Source of the DNA: Leucobacter massiliensis
GTDB taxonomy: Bacteria > Actinomycetota > Actinomycetes > Actinomycetales > Microbacteriaceae
Assembly (NCBI RefSeq): GCF_002982315.1
Contig: NZ_MWZD01000014.1
Location: 62,001 to 126,000, forward strand
Direction of reading: 5' to 3'
Length of the DNA stretch: 64,000 nucleotides
The notes beneath the pieces are model-generated. The model searched no databases. It was not told the origin of the DNA and saw only the letters and a list, made by a program, of their open reading frames with translations. The translations under genes and the position numbers were made by a program. Below, one piece after another: positions 60,399-64,000 of this stretch (position 1 is its first letter; the number at the start of each line of letters is the position of its first letter).

Positions 60399-60475
60399 CG
60401 GCCGGCGGTGCGCCGGCCGTGGTGATGAGGTCAGCGGCGAGCATCTGAGCGCGGGACGACCCGGGCGCAGATGCT
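60399..60475 (-). promoter_or_regulatory. Two hairpins in the hisE-hisG gap
   Basis: AGCATCTG (60440-60447) / CAGATGCT (60468-60475) sits at the hisE stop, and CGGCCGGCG-GTG-CGCCGGCCG (60399-60419) is a perfect 9-bp hairpin just before hisG. The 96-nt gap is long for this otherwise tight operon. They may be an internal terminator or a processing site that sets hisE and hisG levels apart. Confidence 0.5.
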
Positions 60476-60737
60476 ACAGATGCGCGTAGACGTCGCGGAG
60501 AGACAGGCCCTTGGCGAGCATGAGCACCTGGAGGTGGTAGAGCAGCTGGCTGATCTCCTCGGCGCAGGCCTCGTCGCTCTCGTACTCGGCGGCCATCCAC
60601 ACCTCGGCGGCCTCTTCGACGATCTTCTTGCCGATGGCGTGGACCCCGGCGTCGAGGCGCGCGACGGTGTCGCTGCCCTCGGGGCGCGTGGCGGCCTTCT
60701 CACCGAGCTCGGCGAACAGCTCATCGAACGATTTCAC
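60474..60737 (-). CDS. hisE: Phosphoribosyl-ATP pyrophosphatase
   Basis: 87 residues, MazG-like all-alpha. Second step of histidine synthesis. [41 protein letters not shown] with the Mg-binding EExxE, and [23 protein letters not shown] 60737; TAGTGT (60744-60749) ends exactly 6 nt before it, so leaderless, with CTGAGC 17 nt further as a possible -35. Confidence 0.96.
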   Translation of the reverse strand: MKSFDELFAELGEKAATRPEGSDTVARLDAGVHAIGKKIVEEAAEVWMAAEYESDEACAEEISQLLYHLQVLMLAKGLSLRDVYAHL

Positions 60738-60767
60738 GTGACTACACTACCGTGTCCCGCGACGGGC

Positions 60768-61430
60768 TCAGTGCCGGTGTGCGGCCGCGGCGGCGCGCAA
60801 TTCGGCGATCCGTTCCTCCGGCACTCCCCCGTAGACCGCGGAGCCTGCGACGAAGGTGTCGGCGCCCGCCTCGGCGGCGATCCCGATCGTGTCGACCGAG
60901 ATCCCGCCGTCGACCTGCAGCCACACGTCGATCCCGAGCCGTGCTCTCGCCTCGGCGAAGCGCCGCAGCTTGGGCATCGTCTGGGGCATGAACGACTGCC
61001 CGCCGAACCCCGGTTCCACGGTCATGACGAGCACCTGATCGAACTCCGGCAGCAGCTCGAGATAGGGTTCGGGATCGGTGCCCGGCTTGAGCGCGATGCC
61101 CGCCCGCGCGCCGATCTGCCGCAGCCGGCGGGCGAGTGCGACCGGATCTGCGGCCGCTTCGGCGTGGAAGGTGACCGAGAAGGCGCCGAGTTCGGCGTAG
61201 CCGGGCGCCCAGCGATCGGCGTCGGAGATCATGAGATGGACGTCGAGCGGCACCGGCGAGACGGCCTGGATGCGCTCGACGATGGGCGGTCCCATGGTGA
61301 GATTGGGGACGAAGTGGTTGTCCATGACGTCGACGTGGACGAGGTCCGCGGACGCGATGGCGTCGAGTTCGGCCTGCAGGTTGACGAAGTCGGCGGACAG
61401 GATGCTCGGGTTGATGCGCTGCACGGTCAC
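60768..61430 (-). CDS. rpe: Ribulose-phosphate 3-epimerase
   Basis: 220 residues, TIM barrel. Interconverts Ru5P and Xu5[44 protein letters not shown] (metal His/Asp), [63 protein letters not shown] 61430; TAGGCT (61437-61442) ends exactly 6 nt before it, so leaderless. Followed by hisE after 30 nt. Confidence 0.97.
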   Translation of the reverse strand: MTVQRINPSILSADFVNLQAELDAIASADLVHVDVMDNHFVPNLTMGPPIVERIQAVSPVPLDVHLMISDADRWAPGYAELGAFSVTFHAEAAADPVALARRLRQIGARAGIALKPGTDPEPYLELLPEFDQVLVMTVEPGFGGQSFMPQTMPKLRRFAEARARLGIDVWLQVDGGISVDTIGIAAEAGADTFVAGSAVYGGVPEERIAELRAAAAAHRH

Positions 61431-61520
61431 CGAACCAGCCTACGGTGTCGGACGCGGCGGGCGGATCGGATCCACCGCCGCATCACCGGATTGAGTCCGA
61501 AAACACATAGAGTATTAGTT

Positions 61521-63128
61521 ATGAGCGATTCGCGTGAGCACCCGCAGCAGCCCGAACCCGACGCGACGAGCCCCGGCGCGTCGACGCCGGGTCTCCCCGA
61601 GCAGGACGCGCCAGGGACGCCTGAGCTTCAGGCGTCGGAGCCCGAGCCCACCTCGGAGCCCCCCGCCGGCCTCGCACCGTCCCCCGGGCTCGCACCGCCG
61701 CCGGGCATCCAGCAGCCCGCGGACTTCCAGCAGCCCGCAGACTTCCAGCCCCCGCAGCAGCCGGTCGAGCCGCTCGGTTATGCGCCGCAGCAGGATCCTG
61801 CAGCCCAGACCCAGCAGGCGGAGGCCTTCGAGCAGGCCCATGCCCCCGCTCAGCCGGAGGGATCGACGCAGGGCTATGGCGGATACGGCGGATACGGCGC
61901 GCAGTCGCAGGCGCCCGGCGAGCCGCAGCAGTACGCCGCACAGGGCCCCGGCGAGCCGCAGGCACCGCAGGGCTACGGCGAGGCTCAGCACTACGGGCAG
62001 CAGGCGCCCTACGAGCAGGGCGCATACACCGGCGGACCGCAGGGCCCCGGCGGCCCGGCCGGCCCCGGCGGCCCCGCCGGTCCCGGCAGCCCCCAGGGCA
62101 AGCGGGGACTCCCCACCGGCGCGCTCATCGGCATCATCGCCGGCGCGGTGGTCCTCCTGCTGCTCATCGTCGGCGGCGTCTTCTTCGTGAGCTCGGCGCT
62201 CGGCCGGTCGCCCGCGGGCTCGGCGTCGGGCAGCGACTCCGAGCAGAGCTCCGCGAAGACCCCCTCCGCCGCCGTCGAGGAGTACCTCCAGGCGCTCGCC
62301 GACGGCGATGCGACCACGGCGCGCAAGCTCGCCGGGGGGAGCACCTCCGACCGCCTGCTGAGCGATGAGGTGCTCGCGCGATCGAACGAGCTCGCTCCGA
62401 TCACCAACATCTCGGTCGACGAGGAGCCGTCTTCGGAGAGCGACTACGACGCCGTCGTGTCCGCCACCTTCGATCTCGGCGACACCTCGGTGGCCCGTGA
62501 TTTCCGCGTCTACAACTCCTACAGCAGCGGCTGGCAGCTCTCCGACGCGGTGCTCAGCACCTCGCTCTCGGCCTTCGACGGACTCGATCTGCAGATCAAC
62601 GGCGTCGAGGCCGGCGGTGACCGCGTCACCTTCTTCCCCGGTGCCTACGAATTCGAGCTGGGCGCCGAGGCGTTCGAGCTCGACAGCGACGACAAGGTGT
62701 TCGTGATCGCCGACCAGAACGACATCACGAGCCTGTACGACGTGCAGCCGACGCTCACCGAGGAGGCGACCCAGACCTTCCGCGAGCTGGTCCGCGCCTC
62801 GCTGGAGGAGTGCCTCGCGTCCACCGCGCTCACGACCCCGTGCGGGCTCGACGTGTCGTCGGAGCTGAGCGACGGCTCGATCCCGGTGGCCGACACGGCC
62901 AAGCGCACCCTCACCCCCGAGGGCGATGCGGCGCTGAAGTCGCTGAAGCCGCGCACCGACTACGACAACCCGACGCTGGTGACCTCCAGCGACTACATCC
63001 GCATCTCGACCTCCATCGAGGCCGACAAGGATGGTCAGCGTGTCAGCGGCGAGCTGATGTTCGGCGGCGATCTGCTGAAGCCCTACGTCGACTTCTCCGA
63101 GGACAAGCCGACGGTGACCTGGCAGTAG
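61521..63128 (+). CDS. Pro/Gln-rich membrane-anchored protein with extracytoplasmic domain
   Basis: 535 residues, family not recognised with certainty. Residues 1 to about 195 are Pro/Gln/Gly/Tyr-rich low complexity with short repeats (QQPADF twice, GGYGGYG, GPGGPA twice). One membrane helix at about 202-227 (GALIGIIAGAVVLLLLIVGGVFFV), then a Ser-rich linker and a folded outer part. It includes AAVEEYLQALADGDATTARKLAG, typical of DUF4878-like NTF2 folds in Gram-positive envelopes. TAGAGT ends 7 nt before the ATG. Extends an open frame antisense to rpe, which was trimmed. Probably an envelope protein. Confidence 0.85.
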   Translation: MSDSREHPQQPEPDATSPGASTPGLPEQDAPGTPELQASEPEPTSEPPAGLAPSPGLAPPPGIQQPADFQQPADFQPPQQPVEPLGYAPQQDPAAQTQQAEAFEQAHAPAQPEGSTQGYGGYGGYGAQSQAPGEPQQYAAQGPGEPQAPQGYGEAQHYGQQAPYEQGAYTGGPQGPGGPAGPGGPAGPGSPQGKRGLPTGALIGIIAGAVVLLLLIVGGVFFVSSALGRSPAGSASGSDSEQSSAKTPSAAVEEYLQALADGDATTARKLAGGSTSDRLLSDEVLARSNELAPITNISVDEEPSSESDYDAVVSATFDLGDTSVARDFRVYNSYSSGWQLSDAVLSTSLSAFDGLDLQINGVEAGGDRVTFFPGAYEFELGAEAFELDSDDKVFVIADQNDITSLYDVQPTLTEEATQTFRELVRASLEECLASTALTTPCGLDVSSELSDGSIPVADTAKRTLTPEGDAALKSLKPRTDYDNPTLVTSSDYIRISTSIEADKDGQRVSGELMFGGDLLKPYVDFSEDKPTVTWQ

Positions 63129-63135
63129 CCGCGAG

Positions 63136-63186
63136 GCGCAACGCCCCCGGGGCGGTCGGTTTCGGCCGCTCTCGGGGGCGTTGCGC
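63136..63186. terminator. Convergent terminator between the envelope protein gene and rsmB
   Basis: GCGCAACGCCCCCG (63136-63149) / CGGGGGCGTTGCGC (63173-63186), perfect 14-bp stem with a 23-nt inner region that can pair partly (GGCGGTCGG...CCGCT). Confidence 0.85.
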
Positions 63187-63234
63187 ATTCCGGGGGCCGG
63201 ATCCCATCGGCTCGCGCGGCGGCAGCGGAGGAGC

Positions 63235-64000
63235 TCAGGCCTCGCGCTGCAGCAGGGCGATGAACATGGCGTCGGTGCCGTGTCGGTGCGGCCAGAGCTG
63301 CGCGCTCGGCGCACTCCCGGCGAGGTCGAGCGCGTCGCCCCCGCGGGCGACGCCCCGCACGGCCGCCTTCGCGTCCAGCTCGCGCAGCTCCGGCCGGCGA
63401 CGCAGCAGCCGATCGACGATCACCCGCGTCTCGGCGAGGTGAGGCGAGCAGGTCACATAGGCGAGCACCCCGCCCGGGGCGAGGCGCTCGGCGGCCGCGT
63501 CGAGCAGTTCGGCCTGCAGGGCGGTCAGCTCGGGCAGGTCCGCGGGGCGCTTGCGCCACCGCGCTTCGGGGCGCCGCCGCAGCGCGCCGAGACCCGAGCA
63601 CGGCGCGTCGACCAGGATCCGGTCGAACACGGCCCCACGGTCACCGAACGCCGCCGCGTCGCGGCCGTCGTGCGAGACCACCTCGACCGCCTCCGCGACC
63701 GCGGCGACCGAGCGACGCACCAGCTCCGCACGGTGCGCCGACACCTCGTTCGCGCGCACCGTCGCACCGCCCCGCAGCGCCTCCGCACCGAGCACCGCGG
63801 TCTTGCCTCCCGGCCCGGCGCACAGGTCGAGCCAGCGCTCCCCCGGGCTCACTGGCCTGAGACGGGTGAGCGCGAGGGCGGCGAGCTGCGAGCCCTGATC
63901 CTGCACCCGTGCGAGACCCTCGGGCACGCCCACGCGGGCGAGCACCCGTGCCGGGTCGCCGCCGGAGAGCTCGAGGCCGAGCGGCGAGGGGCCCGTCGCG
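63235..64000 (-). CDS. rsmB: 16S rRNA m5C967 methyltransferase RsmB/Sun (N-terminus off window)
   Basis: About 255 C-terminal residues are visible; the frame is open to the right edge. RsmB methylates C967 of 16S rRNA with SAM. SAM motif I LDLCAGPGGKTAVLGAEAL, motif with DRILVDAPCSGLGALRRRPEARWR holding the first Cys, then LAYVTCSPHLAETRVIVDR with the catalytic Cys, and HRHGTDAMFIALL at the end. The usual NusB-like N-terminal domain would lie beyond the window. Confidence 0.92.
   Translation of the reverse strand, partial: ATGPSPLGLELSGGDPARVLARVGVPEGLARVQDQGSQLAALALTRLRPVSPGERWLDLCAGPGGKTAVLGAEALRGGATVRANEVSAHRAELVRRSVAAVAEAVEVVSHDGRDAAAFGDRGAVFDRILVDAPCSGLGALRRRPEARWRKRPADLPELTALQAELLDAAAERLAPGGVLAYVTCSPHLAETRVIVDRLLRRRPELRELDAKAAVRGVARGGDALDLAGSAPSAQLWPHRHGTDAMFIALLQREA

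Noticed and set aside
60471..61520. Plus-strand frame antisense to hisE and rpe, joined to the 61521 gene
   Set aside because: His/Arg/Gly-rich shadow; both antisense genes are certain, and ATG 61521 has its own -10.

Overview
High-GC (about 70%) chromosomal DNA of an actinobacterium. Gene content and order fit Microbacteriaceae, and Leucobacter would fit, but that is an inference from memory of synteny and not a search. Pointers are rplS-lepB-rnhB, trpE-membrane protein-HGxxPAAW protein-trpCBA-lgt-pyk, an ANTAR regulator of PdtaR type, a GerW-like protein and many GTG starts. Almost everything is core housekeeping. No integrase, transposase, CRISPR array or rRNA operon was seen.

Layout. 1-5131: a TetR-controlled export operon (tetR, FtsX-type ABC permease, ABC ATPase, MFS pump cut by the left edge), joined by ATGA overlaps, with a perfect 15-bp operator. 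5194-11516: YjbR protein, MurD2-type Mur ligase, MurL-type epimerase, and a 1023-residue kinase/M23-like/class III aminotransferase fusion. 11638-15606: rdgB, rph, rnhB, lepB, rplS, a DUF1622 protein. 15645-21659: HerA-like ATPase, acyl-CoA dehydrogenase, tRNA-Leu(GAG), YbaK, SF2 helicase. 21735-28793: SGNH hydrolase, GerW-like protein, gluQ, a lower-GC patch with a higBA toxin-antitoxin pair coupled to an FAD oxidase, pdxY, two crcB/fluC genes, a cyclase. 28965-29253: tRNA-Ala(GGC) followed by tandem copies of its own 3' end.

29242-40320 (minus strand): rne, rplU, rpmA, obg, proB, proA, nadD, rsfS and corA, i.e. ribosome assembly, RNA decay, proline and NAD synthesis. 40554-49541: VKOR, coaE, DUF4126, rpsA, a CynX-like MFS, polA, a thioesterase, pdtaR. 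49649-50202: tRNA-Leu(CAA), again with a tandem copy of its 3' end. 50204-60737: pyk, lgt, trpA, trpB, trpC, two small membrane proteins, trpE, then hisI, hisF, hisG, hisE. The window closes with rpe, a secreted or anchored Pro/Gln-rich protein, and rsmB cut by the right edge.

The features most worth attention are: (i) tandem repeats containing tRNA 3' ends after two of the three tRNA genes, which share a palindrome core ACGCGATGCGT; (ii) the MurD2/MurL pair, implying the L-glutamate route to D-glutamate in peptidoglycan; (iii) a consistent leaderless-start pattern, a TAnnnT-like hexamer exactly 6 nt before ATG/GTG in about a dozen genes; (iv) the higBA patch, whose antitoxin overlaps the next gene. 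Coordinates and starts were read by hand from the sequence; family names come from recognised motifs, not database hits.
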